From CAYWKU01 sp964459325 (lineage in GTDB: Bacteria; RBG-13-61-14; CAYWKU01): a stretch of DNA of 64,000 nucleotides. The translations under genes were made by a program, and so were the position numbers. Every line of letters begins with the position of its first letter. Position 1 is the first letter of the stretch. Below, piece after piece: positions 18,901 through 25,971 of the stretch. The stretch covers positions 1 to 64,000 of the forward strand of contig CAYWKU010000004.1 of NCBI GenBank assembly GCA_964459325.1, written 5' to 3'. The notes below the pieces were generated by a model. It searched no databases, was not told the DNA's origin, and worked only from the letters and a program-made list of their open reading frames with translations.

Positions 18901-19290
18901 GGCGCTTTTCTTGGCCATAAAATACAAAACAGCCACTACGTCATAGGTGCCTGCAGGTATGCACGCTTCGCTCCCGTGAAGCTCTGATAAGGTCACTTCC
19001 GAACCGTAAACGGCTTTCTGGAGAGACGGGGAATCGAACCCGACGCCGGTAAGGTTGCCGGGTTCCACCCACAGCACCTCGGCCACCTCCTCCGGATAGG
19101 TGATATTGACGCTATAGTCCTCGACATCCACCTTATCGTTGTTAATCAACACCCGGACGGCGAAAATATCCCCGGGGATTACCGGGGAACTCGGCGCCGC
19201 AAGCTCGAAACCGCCCGCAAAAGCCATGTTGAAGGAAAAACCTGTAAGAAAGAGCACCCCTGCAAAAATCTTCAGAAACCAGGATTTCAT
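12955..19290 (-). CDS. Giant secreted multidomain protein (cohesin-like, dockerin-like, Ca-binding, PKD, Ig-like)
   Basis: A 2111-residue protein with a Sec signal peptide (cleavage near AFA, residue 25). In order: a cohesin-like beta domain (30-170); a dockerin-like pair with DLTGDGDFDSTDA and DINGNGL (178-235); four copies of a GICxSxAxGDD repeat, in pairs near 243-350 and 753-866; Ig-like and jelly-roll regions between; thrombospondin-type-3 calcium repeats of DxDxDG type (about 1260-1400); a PKD domain (1410-1500); four or more Ig-like domains (1500-1883), two of them identical at the DNA level; a second dockerin-like pair (1888-1963); and a C-terminal beta domain. It probably acts on the cell surface in adhesion or assembly. 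No catalytic domain is recognised. Confidence 0.8.
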   Translation of the reverse strand: MKSWFLKIFAGVLFLTGFSFNMAFAGGFELAAPSSPVIPGDIFAVRVLINNDKVDVEDYSVNITYPEEVAEVLWVEPGNLTGVGFDSPSLQKAVYGSEVTLSELHGSEACIPAGTYDVVAVLYFMAKKSASASGSNVMNISVNFVYDCRGEDVTEHFVENIGDSVTIEPPALTTPGVYQYLDLTGDGDFDSTDADWMDRLVTGEYANVSKETTMPLGGIQADINGNGLVELYDRGYMYGMTYPINFITAGSNGICESEAAGDDYQRIPVGQGEPYIVAITEGFDGKLTTVPKGDDTIWYDRAITTGPDGICDSKADGDDVQKISYGQGMANAEAITRGVNKEFDSVTKGDDELSGDFTKNTSEVLNDNRPPGTPTRLVRVSPKTDPYYVTMDPGDKYPDPIAISVKVENEDGSPRVGVSPVFEVTSGGVFDDGTQEGTTRVNKAASDTYLNMGEYPTGVSGVVYKPVVGENKISVYMPEDYDKAFPGIEPITVNIVVFDELTYEPDSITLDADNTEPYVGDRTRLDMVVTAKGDPVEGVADRISLLSRRNLSTLWKSSDDYETPAVRFLDDFETSCPPDGSWNIIKNGGTIKCDNMYHGYFGNRAVLIVPAGMGNPIIFEKTLDLRDYKDLKVGMQWGYDGDPSTGSFMEVQYSTDYETWKTIYRASGPDGLNCPSGECLLKAGYLETLDIDLRGQTGANYPQKFYLRYVLEIDDKNENLFVLDNVRVGGNRVIFHEDFEKMEPGAYPLTFDPGEYINAGGDGVCDSEAGSYDVQRIKRGDSEPDQIAIYPGLNGKIDSKVNGDDYVSNNRVYTGANGICESRAGDDDFQMIEEGRGLPYAICITPGDDQEITSKVSGDDVLKDSMGPDPEVIVDDTIGSDTNPGQGHGGSQYFARIGRLDAGKVDSYVLRKIADLSGWDNVWLTAWTRTLDQANAGGKEPGQKWLCEVSDNGGRSFVPVWDSSDTNEGSWTQHKVCLSCDPRIKMVDGVIIQWRANMDNIEKDGTDPDAAYVDDVTLVGTPTAPDEFGVVVDRGKGKYTSTLTSSEAGKAEIIGLVESNPARSVPPYSDPPLPISFGLHKVDGNTVRVLPEKFRVKACETIDFSVVGRYSDQAPGLVSDITHLYTFTNTGPAGIDSSGHLRIDCYSSLYEKDEEVTVSALPRVAGLYDPTSSGTGQQTGYLDGKVYTGTSWPFSTVSDTSVRIKGNVSFSDTSLSDGTFFRSGVPVYSSYNLEAMKQSYVMDVETDVSVTAGETTSRNFFIQSGNDADGDTIIDSEDDDSDNDGLSDSDETKAGSDQYDPDSDDDDVEDGSDAFPTDSTEWSDTDGDGIGDNADTDDDNDGLSDSEEESAGTDGYITDPLNPDTDSDGLDDGDEVNTYGTNPTDSDTDGGGRNDGDEVSLGKDPLNASDDNYLPTADAGADQSAGSSESVTLDGSNSSDPENDPMTYLWSQTAGPSVTINNSDQAVANFTTAGGGTYTFQLRVWDTFGEGTSDTCNVVVNQDPVITSSAPTGATEDVLYTYNITVSDSAGDTITISKTGSDTCGGTLTDNGDKTGSYTFTPTGPVPIDSCVVGIQACDNYSACDTQNTTVTVTAVNDAPTVSLSCPSSVTEPNGISCTVSYSDPESTAIGSCNLTGSDTCGGSLNAGCDTYTVADTTGLDPACDVGVEVYDSGEPTPAQSDTDSATVIVENNDAPSITSTAPTTATEDVAYSYSVTANDPEGDSITLQKGDADTCGGSMSDNGDGTGTYSFTPTGPVPIDSCVVSVQACDSVAGCGTAQDTTVTVTAVNDAPTVSLSCPSSVTEPNGISCTVSYSDPESTAIGSCNLTGSDTCGGSLNAGCDTYTVADTTGLDPACDVGVEVYDSGEPTPAQSDTDSATVTVEGASSYDAPNPSNTFYGDANGDQSLLADDIPLHTDKTLGLTPNYATPQPDNSGQRWNTCDINGDLSCLADDIPGLTDATLGLNTGTSFASWEVYNPAASIGGLPSSGNGTGSFVDFRLAVRADKTGSGDWIGRPGIIVQVDVVGGSTTGVLDGHDCPTPSSTCAVGVSISDFGAKPGYALTEAGTESLSAKSLSVKADSSGSLDFLAQFFSKSNFNIPAASVRFSAGF
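13647..13949 (-). repeat. 303-bp direct repeat, copy 1
   Basis: This segment of the giant gene appears identical, base for base, to 14226-14528 (offset 579 bp, 101 codons). Together with a diverged partner domain it forms a duplicated two-domain Ig-like unit. The identity at synonymous sites implies a very recent duplication or gene conversion. Confidence 0.85.
14226..14528 (-). repeat. 303-bp direct repeat, copy 2
   Basis: Identical partner of 13647-13949 in the same reading frame; see that entry. The sequence between the copies encodes a related but diverged Ig-like domain. Confidence 0.85.
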
Positions 19291-19752
19291 CTCATCACTC
19301 CTTAGCTAAACTCACACTTCCGCTTTGACCCCCTAAATAGCTATTCAATTCTACCAGAATCCGCTTCACTTTTCCAGTACTCGCGGGTCAAAAATACCCC
19401 CCATAAAAAAGCTATATTAATAGACGGGAAAACGGGGATTTATTTCATAAAAATCCGACGGTTCTCCAAGAAAAAACTCTTATAAAACGGCAAGTTAAGG
19501 ATGCATTGAAAATTTTTTCCCATGCCGGAGGCTTCTTTTGCCTCAGAACATCCCCTTTCAAGAGAAAAATACCCCCTTCTCCCGGACAAGTGACCGGGAT
19601 TTCTTCCACCATTTATTGGATGGGGGAAATCATGAAAAATATCCTAACAATTGACATTAGCCCGGGTTAATGAAATCCTTACATAAATATAAGGAATCCC
19701 TAATATAAAAGCGGCACAATTATAAAATCGAAATTAATATCCAGAGGTTAAA
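19291..19752. promoter_or_regulatory. Divergent intergenic region upstream of phoB-like gene
   Basis: A+T-rich stretch between the divergent giant-protein gene and the response-regulator gene. TTGACA occurs at 19651-19656 and an inverted repeat CCTTA/TAAGG near 19678-19695, followed by TATAAA at 19721. I cannot fix a promoter with standard spacing, nor a clear Pho box. No open reading frame of note. Confidence 0.4.
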
Positions 19753-20439
19753 ATGGCCGGAAAAAGAATATTAGTAGTAGAGGACGATGAGGATATACTG
19801 GAGCTGGTTACTTACAACCTCGTAAGGGAAGGCTACCAGGTTAACGGGGTAACAAACGGGGAGGATGCGCTCAGGGAAGCCTTCGACACTCCACCCGATG
19901 TGATTATACTAGACCTCATGCTCCCCGGTATCGACGGGTTGGAGGTATGTAAGTCGCTCAAATCCGACGCCCGCACAGCCAACGTCCCGGTTATCATGCT
20001 CACGGCCAAGGGCGAGGAGTCGGACGTGGTCTCCGGCCTTGAACTGGGGGCCGACGATTACATCACAAAACCCTTCAGCCCGAAAATACTCATAGCCAGA
20101 ACCAGAACGATTATCCGCAGGGCAAGGCAGAAGGCGCCGGACGAAACCGAAGTGATAAAAACCGGCGACCTGGTTCTCCATCCCGGCCGACATGAAGCTT
20201 TGCTGAATGGCCGGCCCCTCGAGCTTACCCCCTCCGAGTTCAGCCTCCTGCACATGCTGGCCCGCAGGCCCGGTTGGGTTTTTACCCGGGAGCAGATTAT
20301 AGCCGAAATAAAGGGTGACCACTATTCGGTTACCGACCGGTCGGTCGACGTCCAGGTGGCGGGACTGAGAAAAAAGCTCGGAAAACGCGGCTCGGATATC
20401 GAAACCGTGCGGGGAATCGGGTACAAGTTCAAGGAGTAG
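19753..20439 (+). CDS. phoB: PhoB/OmpR-family response regulator
   Basis: A 228-residue two-component response regulator. The receiver domain (1-120) has the acidic pair Glu10-Asp11-Asp12, the phosphoryl acceptor Asp54 in ILDLMLPG, Thr83 and Lys106. The winged-helix output domain (about 130-228) carries the typical FSLLHMLARRPGWVFTREQI and RSVDVQVAGLRKKLG segments. Phosphorylation by the downstream kinase would activate DNA binding. The gene symbol rests on similarity to PhoB and the PhoR-like neighbour; no pst genes are in the window, so control of phosphate uptake is inferred. Confidence 0.85.
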   Translation: MAGKRILVVEDDEDILELVTYNLVREGYQVNGVTNGEDALREAFDTPPDVIILDLMLPGIDGLEVCKSLKSDARTANVPVIMLTAKGEESDVVSGLELGADDYITKPFSPKILIARTRTIIRRARQKAPDETEVIKTGDLVLHPGRHEALLNGRPLELTPSEFSLLHMLARRPGWVFTREQIIAEIKGDHYSVTDRSVDVQVAGLRKKLGKRGSDIETVRGIGYKFKE

Positions 20440-20523
20440 GCAAATGCTTCGACCGATGGAAGCCGCATTTTGGACAAGGGGTTCATACCCCTTGCCTGAA
20501 GAGTTCGAGGAGTAGACGAATGC
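20427..20523 (+). repeat. Duplicated phoB tail and inserted palindrome between phoB and phoR
   Basis: A 21-bp sequence at the end of phoB (20427-20447) recurs with three mismatches at 20503-20523, where it supplies the ribosome binding site and start codon of phoR. Between the copies is a CAAGGGG palindrome (20475-20494). The insertion leaves a 23-codon frame at 20444-20515, starting at the ATG of the first copy and ending in the TAG of the second. Confidence 0.6.
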
Positions 20524-22295
20524 GCAGGCGGAAGCTGCTGTGGCAATTATACCCTTCCTACCTCGCAATCGCCCTGATATCCATACTGGCGATGGCGTTG
20601 TACGCCTCGAATTCACTTACCGACTTCCACATGGAACGCACAGTCGAAAATCTTGCCTCCCGGGCCCAACTCATCAAGACCCGAGTGACCACCCTTTTGA
20701 AGAATAACAACCACAGTCAGCTGAGAGCCATGGTGAAGAGGCTTGGCGCTCAATCGTCCACCCGCATAACCGTGATGAGGGCCGACGGCAAAGTGGTAGC
20801 CGACTCAATGGAAGAAGCCGCCGAAATGGACAATCACGCCGACCGGCCGGAATTCGCCCAGGCCATGCGAAGCGAAATGGGCCATTCCACCCGGTTCAGC
20901 TACACGCTCGACAAGGAGTTGATGTACGTGGCTATACCCATTGAAGACGGGGGTCGGAAGATAGGCGTGTTGCGCACTTCGGTGCCTTTAACCTTTCTCG
21001 ACAGACAACTGCATGAATTTCACGTGGAAATAGCCATAGTGGCGCTGGTAATGGCGGCGCTGGTGGCGTTGCTGAGTTACTGGGCCTCCCGCCGCATCAC
21101 CCGGCCACTGAAGGAAATGAAGCGGGCCGCAGAGGATTTCGCATCGGGAAACCTCCAAGTCAGGGCGCCGTTGAGCTCGGCCGAGGAACTGGCGGCGCTG
21201 GCCGACTCCATGAATGATATGGCCGCGCAACTGGAGGAGCGAATCAACACCATCGCCCGGCAAAGTTACGAGCAGGAGGCGATTTTATCCGGCATGATAG
21301 AAGCTGTCATCGCCGTAGATACCGACGAAAGGCTGCTTACCGTAAACCAGGCGGCCAGACGGATGCTGGGAATCGGTGGCGAAAACGTCAAAGGCAGGAG
21401 TTTCCGGGAAGTTGTTCGAAGCACCGACCTGCAAAAGTTCGCCGCTAAAGCCCTTGAGTCGAGAGAGTTGGTTGAGGGTGAAGTTTTCTTCCACGAATCC
21501 GAAGACCGCTATCTCGAAGCCCACGGAACCATGCTCACAGGCGCCGAAGAAAAACCGCTCGGAGCCATGCTGGTATTACACGACATTACCAATATCAGAC
21601 GGTTGGAAAAGATAAGGAACGATTTCGTGGCAAACGTAAGTCACGAACTTAAAACGCCAGTGACTTCCATAAAAGGCTTCGTGGAAACCCTTATCAGCGG
21701 GAACCTGCGACAGGAAGATGACGCCGGCCGCTTCCTTAATATCGTCCTCAAGCAGGTTGACCGCCTGAACGCCATCATCGAGGACCTTTTGAGTCTATCC
21801 AGAATAGAAAGGGAAGCCGAAGCGGACGAAATTGAAATGGAGCCCGGGTCGGTGACCGAGGTGGTTAAATCGGCCATATCCTCATGCCGGGAAAACGCCA
21901 AGAACAAAAAAATATCAATCAACGGCAAGTGCGAAAGCGACGCCCGGGCCCGTATTAACGCGCCCCTCTTGGAACAGGCGGTGAACAACCTGCTGGACAA
22001 CGCAGTCAAGTACAACGAGGGCGACTCTTCAGTGGATGTGGAGGTTGTCGAAGAAAATAATGACATCGTAATCTCCGTTACCGACCGCGGGTGGGGAATA
22101 GAAGAGAAACATCTGTCTCGGATCTTCGAAAGATTTTACCGGGTGGATAAAGCCCGCAGCAGGAAAATGGGCGGCACCGGCCTCGGGCTGGCCATAGTCA
22201 AGCACATCGCACAAGCTCACGGCGGAAGGGTGGAAGTGGACAGCACGCCCGGCAAAGGCAGCGTCTTCTCTCTGCACATCCCCAAACAGAGTTGA
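20520..22295 (+). CDS. phoR: PhoR-like sensor histidine kinase
   Basis: A 591-residue membrane sensor. Two transmembrane helices (about 11-30 and 168-188) flank an extracytoplasmic sensing region of about 130 residues. Then come a HAMP domain (190-245), a PAS domain (250-360), a HisKA domain with His375 in VSHELKTPVTS, and an HATPase_c domain with N box (NNLLDNAVKYN), DRGWGI and GGTGLGLAI. It should autophosphorylate and signal to the response regulator encoded just upstream. The GAGGAG binding site lies in the duplicated 21-bp repeat. The domain order is that of PhoR; the signal sensed is not shown by the sequence. Confidence 0.85.
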   Translation: MRRRKLLWQLYPSYLAIALISILAMALYASNSLTDFHMERTVENLASRAQLIKTRVTTLLKNNNHSQLRAMVKRLGAQSSTRITVMRADGKVVADSMEEAAEMDNHADRPEFAQAMRSEMGHSTRFSYTLDKELMYVAIPIEDGGRKIGVLRTSVPLTFLDRQLHEFHVEIAIVALVMAALVALLSYWASRRITRPLKEMKRAAEDFASGNLQVRAPLSSAEELAALADSMNDMAAQLEERINTIARQSYEQEAILSGMIEAVIAVDTDERLLTVNQAARRMLGIGGENVKGRSFREVVRSTDLQKFAAKALESRELVEGEVFFHESEDRYLEAHGTMLTGAEEKPLGAMLVLHDITNIRRLEKIRNDFVANVSHELKTPVTSIKGFVETLISGNLRQEDDAGRFLNIVLKQVDRLNAIIEDLLSLSRIEREAEADEIEMEPGSVTEVVKSAISSCRENAKNKKISINGKCESDARARINAPLLEQAVNNLLDNAVKYNEGDSSVDVEVVEENNDIVISVTDRGWGIEEKHLSRIFERFYRVDKARSRKMGGTGLGLAIVKHIAQAHGGRVEVDSTPGKGSVFSLHIPKQS

Positions 22296-22419
22296 TTTCC
22301 CGCCCTTCTCTTTAAGCCGGAAACGGTTATTTACCGGAAAAAGCAGGATAATTCCGGAGACCATAAAAAACCACCGGGTATCAAAAAAGCCCGGCCATTA
22401 TTAACTTTTCCAAATCCTT

Positions 22420-22604
22420 GCGCCGAAGGCGCAAGACAGGTTTTCTCTGCATACTTTCTTTTTTCCAAAAGGCAGGGGCTTCGCCCCTGCACCCTTCACT
22501 GCGCTCACGAGCACGCAACCTGGCCACTCGATGTGCACCTGTGTTCGCGCCGAAGGCGCAAGACAGGTTTTCTTTGCCTACTTTCTTTTTTCCAAAAGAA
22601 AGTA
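22420..22604 (-). repeat. Dispersed repeat family R, copy 1 (reverse orientation)
   Basis: A 51-bp sequence (22420-22470) recurs with two mismatches at 22547-22597. The second copy runs into a perfect 11-bp-arm hairpin, TACTTTCTTTT/AAAAGAAAGTA (22579-22604). The region between has GCAGGGGCTTCGCCCCTGC and a GCGCTCAC core also seen at 27995-28180 on the other strand. No coding potential. Confidence 0.65.
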
Positions 22605-22695
22605 GGTATTGTGAACGAAGTGATGTTCTGTCATCATATTTAACCGGAAATTCGGATAAATGGATTACCTAGAAGCGAATCAGGAGGGTTGAATA

Positions 22696-23511
22696 ATGAC
22701 TAAGCCCTGGAAGAAGGTGGTGGTTATCACCGGCGCAGCAATGGGCATGGGCCGGGAAATGGCTTTTCTGTTCGGCAGGGAAGGCGCAAAGCTGGCGCTG
22801 TGGGACGCCAACCGGGAAAAACTCAACCAGACAATGGAAGAGCTCAAGCACCACGAAATAGACGCCCGGTTCTACAAGGTGGACGTAACCGATACCGAAA
22901 AGGTCAAAAACACCGTTGAAGCCGTCCACAGGGAAGTGGGCAAGGTGGACATACTGGTCAACAACGCAGGCGTCGTCTACGCGGGCCACTTCCTGGACGT
23001 GGACATGGAAAAGCACAAAAAGACCACCTCCGTCAACATCAAGGGAGTGCTCATCTGCACCCACGCCATCCTGCCGGACATGATGGAGAAGAAGGCCGGG
23101 CACATTGTGAACATGGCAAGTGCCGCCGGGCTGTTGGCGGTGCCCGGCGTTTCAGCCTATACCGCCAGCAAGTTCGCGGTGGTGGGGTTCACCGAAGCGC
23201 TGAGGATGGAATTGAGGAAGATGGGCATGAAAAAAATACGCACCACCACCGTCTGCCCGTCCACGGTAACCACCGGTATGTTCGAGGGCATGAAAGTGCC
23301 GAAGATGAGCAGCGCCCTCAAGCCTTACGACATGGCGTTGAAAATATTCGAGGGCGTCAAGAAGAACAAGGTTTACGTCAAGGCGCCATTCATGGTGCAC
23401 ACTATTCCAATCTCCAAGGCGTTATTGCCCCCGGCTGGAGTAGACAAGCTGGCGGAAATGACGGGCGTTCACACATCAATGGACACATGGGTAGGCCGGG
23501 GAAGACAGTAA
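22696..23511 (+). CDS. Short-chain dehydrogenase/reductase, copy 1
   Basis: A 271-residue NAD(P)-dependent classical SDR. The cofactor motif is TGAAMGMG (13-20), then NNAG (89-92), Ser142, and the catalytic Tyr155-x3-Lys159 in YTASKF. The sequence VVGFTEALRMEL after the active site is typical of the retinol/17-beta-hydroxysteroid-dehydrogenase-like branch. It oxidises or reduces a hydrophobic alcohol or ketone, possibly an acyl or isoprenoid lipid; the substrate is unknown. AGGAGGG precedes the ATG. A close paralog follows at 23776, with a MITE and a palindromic repeat between, so the pair arose by tandem duplication. Confidence 0.9.
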   Translation: MTKPWKKVVVITGAAMGMGREMAFLFGREGAKLALWDANREKLNQTMEELKHHEIDARFYKVDVTDTEKVKNTVEAVHREVGKVDILVNNAGVVYAGHFLDVDMEKHKKTTSVNIKGVLICTHAILPDMMEKKAGHIVNMASAAGLLAVPGVSAYTASKFAVVGFTEALRMELRKMGMKKIRTTTVCPSTVTTGMFEGMKVPKMSSALKPYDMALKIFEGVKKNKVYVKAPFMVHTIPISKALLPPAGVDKLAEMTGVHTSMDTWVGRGRQ

Positions 23512-23518
23512 GTCTGGA

Positions 23519-23538
23519 CAAGGGGTTTTAACCCCTTG
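23519..23538. repeat. CAAGGGG palindrome, copy 2
   Basis: A perfect palindrome with 9-bp arms (CAAGGGGTT and AACCCCTTG) eight bases after the SDR stop codon. GGACAAGGGG also begins the copies at 20475 and 46057. It could act as an RNA hairpin at the transcript end, but no T-run follows. Confidence 0.6.
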
Positions 23539-23576
23539 CGTCCCAAGGGGCCGAAGCTTCTTGTCCCGGCGTATAG

Positions 23577-23724
23577 CAGGGTGTTGAAAAAGTCAGAAAC
23601 GTAACGCCGCCATCCCTGGCGGCACTTGTAAGTAGCTGATTTTATTAAGGCGCCTTTTGCCGGCAAGCCATGCGGCCTGAGAAGGATGCCAGCGTTACGA
23701 AAAATAGCATTTTTCAACACCCTG
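23577..23724. mobile_element. MITE-like element 2 with 15-bp terminal inverted repeats
   Basis: A 148-bp element with perfect 15-bp terminal repeats (CAGGGTGTTGAAAAA, 23577-23591 and 23710-23724) and an ATAG duplication on each side (23573-23576 and 23725-23728), the mark of transposition. Positions 23666-23686 match 20 of 21 bases inside the element at 5051-5232, so both belong to one family. Nothing is encoded; a transposase elsewhere would have to move it. Confidence 0.8.
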
Positions 23725-23775
23725 ATAGGCGACTATTTTCAACCTTTTGCTTAGTATTGTTTAGGAGGAAAAGAG

Positions 23776-24585
23776 ATGACTGACGTTGCCGAAAAAATCG
23801 CGCTGGTCACCGGCGCAAGCATGGGCATGGGCAAGATGGTCGCAGCCCGATGCGCCCGGGACGGCGCTAAACTGGTGCTGTGGGACATAAACTCGGAGGA
23901 AATGGACAAAACCCTCGGCGAACTCAGAAGCATAAACGAAGAAGTCTACGGCTACACGGTGGACGTAACCGATACGGAAGCCGTAAACTCAACCGCCGAA
24001 AAGGTGCGAAACGACGTAGGGCCAGTGGATATACTGGTCAACAACGCCGGAATTGTTGCGGGCGGGAACTTCCTCGACGTGCCCATCGAAAAGCACCTGA
24101 AGGTCATAGACGTAAACACCGACGCGGTGATGGCCTGCACATACGCCCTTCTGCCGGGAATGAAGGAAAAGAAAAGCGGCCACATCGTGAACATGGCCAG
24201 CGCCGCGGGGCTGATGGGAGTGCCGGGCGTTTCAAGCTACAGCGCCAGTAAGTTTTCGGTGGTGGGATTCACCGAAGCCCTCCGAATGGAATTGCGCAAG
24301 GAGGGGTTCAATAACATACGAACCACCATTGTCTGCCCCAGCTTCGTAGGCACCGGGATGTTTGAGGGCGTAAAGCCGCCGATGTTTACGCCCCTGCTGC
24401 ACCCGCCGGAGATGGCGGACATGATTTACGAGGCTTTGCGCAAAAATAAAAAGATAATAAAGGCGCCGGCCATGGTGAAGTTCATACCATTTATGAAAGC
24501 CTTCTTCCCACCTAACGTGTTCGCCGCCATAACCGAATCCACCGGCACCCACAAGGCCATAGACACCTGGAAGGGAAGGAAATAA
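23776..24585 (+). CDS. Short-chain dehydrogenase/reductase, copy 2
   Basis: A 269-residue paralog of the preceding SDR. It has TGASMGMG (12-19), NNAG (89-92), Ser142 and the catalytic YSASK with Tyr155 and Lys159 at the same positions, so residue numbering is conserved between the two. Only the middle and C-terminal regions differ enough to suggest different substrates. AGGAGG about ten bases upstream supports the start. The MITE between the genes was inserted after or during the duplication and may separate their transcription. Confidence 0.9.
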   Translation: MTDVAEKIALVTGASMGMGKMVAARCARDGAKLVLWDINSEEMDKTLGELRSINEEVYGYTVDVTDTEAVNSTAEKVRNDVGPVDILVNNAGIVAGGNFLDVPIEKHLKVIDVNTDAVMACTYALLPGMKEKKSGHIVNMASAAGLMGVPGVSSYSASKFSVVGFTEALRMELRKEGFNNIRTTIVCPSFVGTGMFEGVKPPMFTPLLHPPEMADMIYEALRKNKKIIKAPAMVKFIPFMKAFFPPNVFAAITESTGTHKAIDTWKGRK

Positions 24586-24703
24586 AAGGATATAAAAAAC
24601 GTCCGGGCTGAGACCCCTACAAGCCCATTTTAGGAGCGCGCGGGACTTCGTGAGTAAATAGCAAACCTGACGCGGTAAATGTTCTCTTCAAATTGGAAAG
24701 GAG
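24586..24703. other. Short convergent intergenic spacer
   Basis: About 118 bp between convergent genes. No terminator with a T-run or repeat recognised. Confidence 0.3.
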
Positions 24704-25948
24704 TTATTCTTCAACCTCGGAGTTCTTTCCCCCTTCTTCCAACTCCTTTTCATCGGACTCCGATTCTATCAGCCTTTCGACGGAGCCTGAATAACGTTCG
24801 AGATGGGTGGTGGCCACCCGGTAAGCTTCCTGGGCGCTGGTGATGTTCTTGCCTACTTTGTCGAATTGGTTTTCAAAGTGCCCGAAATGCTTCTTGGCCA
24901 GTTCCAGCCGCTTAATGGTGTCCTGCACCTGTTGAGCGGTGCGGTAGTTGCGGTAAGCGAGGTCGATGCTTTTCAGGGTTATCGCCAGGGTGTTCGGACT
25001 GACCGGGTACACCTTCTGGGAGGTCATGGCGTTCCATATATCGGCGTTTTTAATCACCTCGAAGTACAAAAGCTCGCTGGGCAGAAACATCAGCGCTATA
25101 TCGGTGGTGCCTTCCTCGGGACAGATGTACTTCTTGCAGATTTCCTTCGACTGGCTCTGAATATAAGATTTCAACTCCCCGCGCGCCTTTTCCAGCTCTT
25201 TCTCGTCCGAGGTGTCGAAAATCGCCTGTATGCTTTCCCTGGGAAATTTGGAATCAATCGGAAGTATGGCGGAGGGGAATTTAATAGCGGCGTCCACCCG
25301 GCCGTTGCCGCCTATGTCGCACTGGAGCTCGTAAAGGTGGGCGGGCAGAATATCGGACAGGAGCAACTCCAGCGACTGCTCACCGAAGCCGCCCCTGCTG
25401 TGAGGCATGGTAAGAAGCGAGTTGAGTTGATTGATGGATTCGCCCACGGTTCCGACGTTTTGAAGCTGGTTTTCGGCGGCCTTCATGTACTCCTGGAACT
25501 TCTCGAAATGCTTGAAGCTCTCCTTCATATTTTCGTCCAGCTTGTTCTGCACGTCCTTGCCGATGCCCGCCAATCGTTCATCCACCTTGCCGCGGATTTC
25601 CTCCAGCCGCTTTTCCATGGACTCCGAGGCTTTTGACAGTCCCTCCTGCATTTCCTGACGATTGCGGGACATCTGGCCCTGGAGATTCTCCCAAATCTGC
25701 TGGAACTGGGAGTTTACCCGGTCGGTAAGCTCCTGCCGCAGGTCGGAGCTCGATTTCGCGATTCGCTCGACCACGTCGCTCATGGCCCTGTTGAGGGTCT
25801 GGTTCGAGCTTTCCTTTATTTCCGCCACGGCGCCCTTTATTGAGCCTTCCCGGTCCAGCTTCTTGTCCACCGCCAACACCTTGGCCATGGTGACCACGGC
25901 GATTATGAACACCAGCCCCAATCCTGCGATAAGCAATACCGTTTCCAT
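24704..25948 (-). CDS. rmuC: RmuC family protein
   Basis: A 414-residue protein. An N-terminal membrane helix (residues 3-25) is followed by a long coiled coil (about 40-165) and the RmuC nuclease-like domain (from about 175), seen in SRGGFGEQSLE, DAAIKFP, IDSKFPRES and the conserved VYPVSPNTL. RmuC limits recombination between short inverted repeats and is related to PD-(D/E)XK nucleases. It is transcribed with the downstream glycosidase-like gene in the same direction, 23 bp apart in the opposite order, so co-transcription is possible. The C-terminus is Glu-rich. Confidence 0.9.
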   Translation of the reverse strand: METVLLIAGLGLVFIIAVVTMAKVLAVDKKLDREGSIKGAVAEIKESSNQTLNRAMSDVVERIAKSSSDLRQELTDRVNSQFQQIWENLQGQMSRNRQEMQEGLSKASESMEKRLEEIRGKVDERLAGIGKDVQNKLDENMKESFKHFEKFQEYMKAAENQLQNVGTVGESINQLNSLLTMPHSRGGFGEQSLELLLSDILPAHLYELQCDIGGNGRVDAAIKFPSAILPIDSKFPRESIQAIFDTSDEKELEKARGELKSYIQSQSKEICKKYICPEEGTTDIALMFLPSELLYFEVIKNADIWNAMTSQKVYPVSPNTLAITLKSIDLAYRNYRTAQQVQDTIKRLELAKKHFGHFENQFDKVGKNITSAQEAYRVATTHLERYSGSVERLIESESDEKELEEGGKNSEVEE

Positions 25949-25971
25949 TTTCCTTACCCCTTCACTCTATT

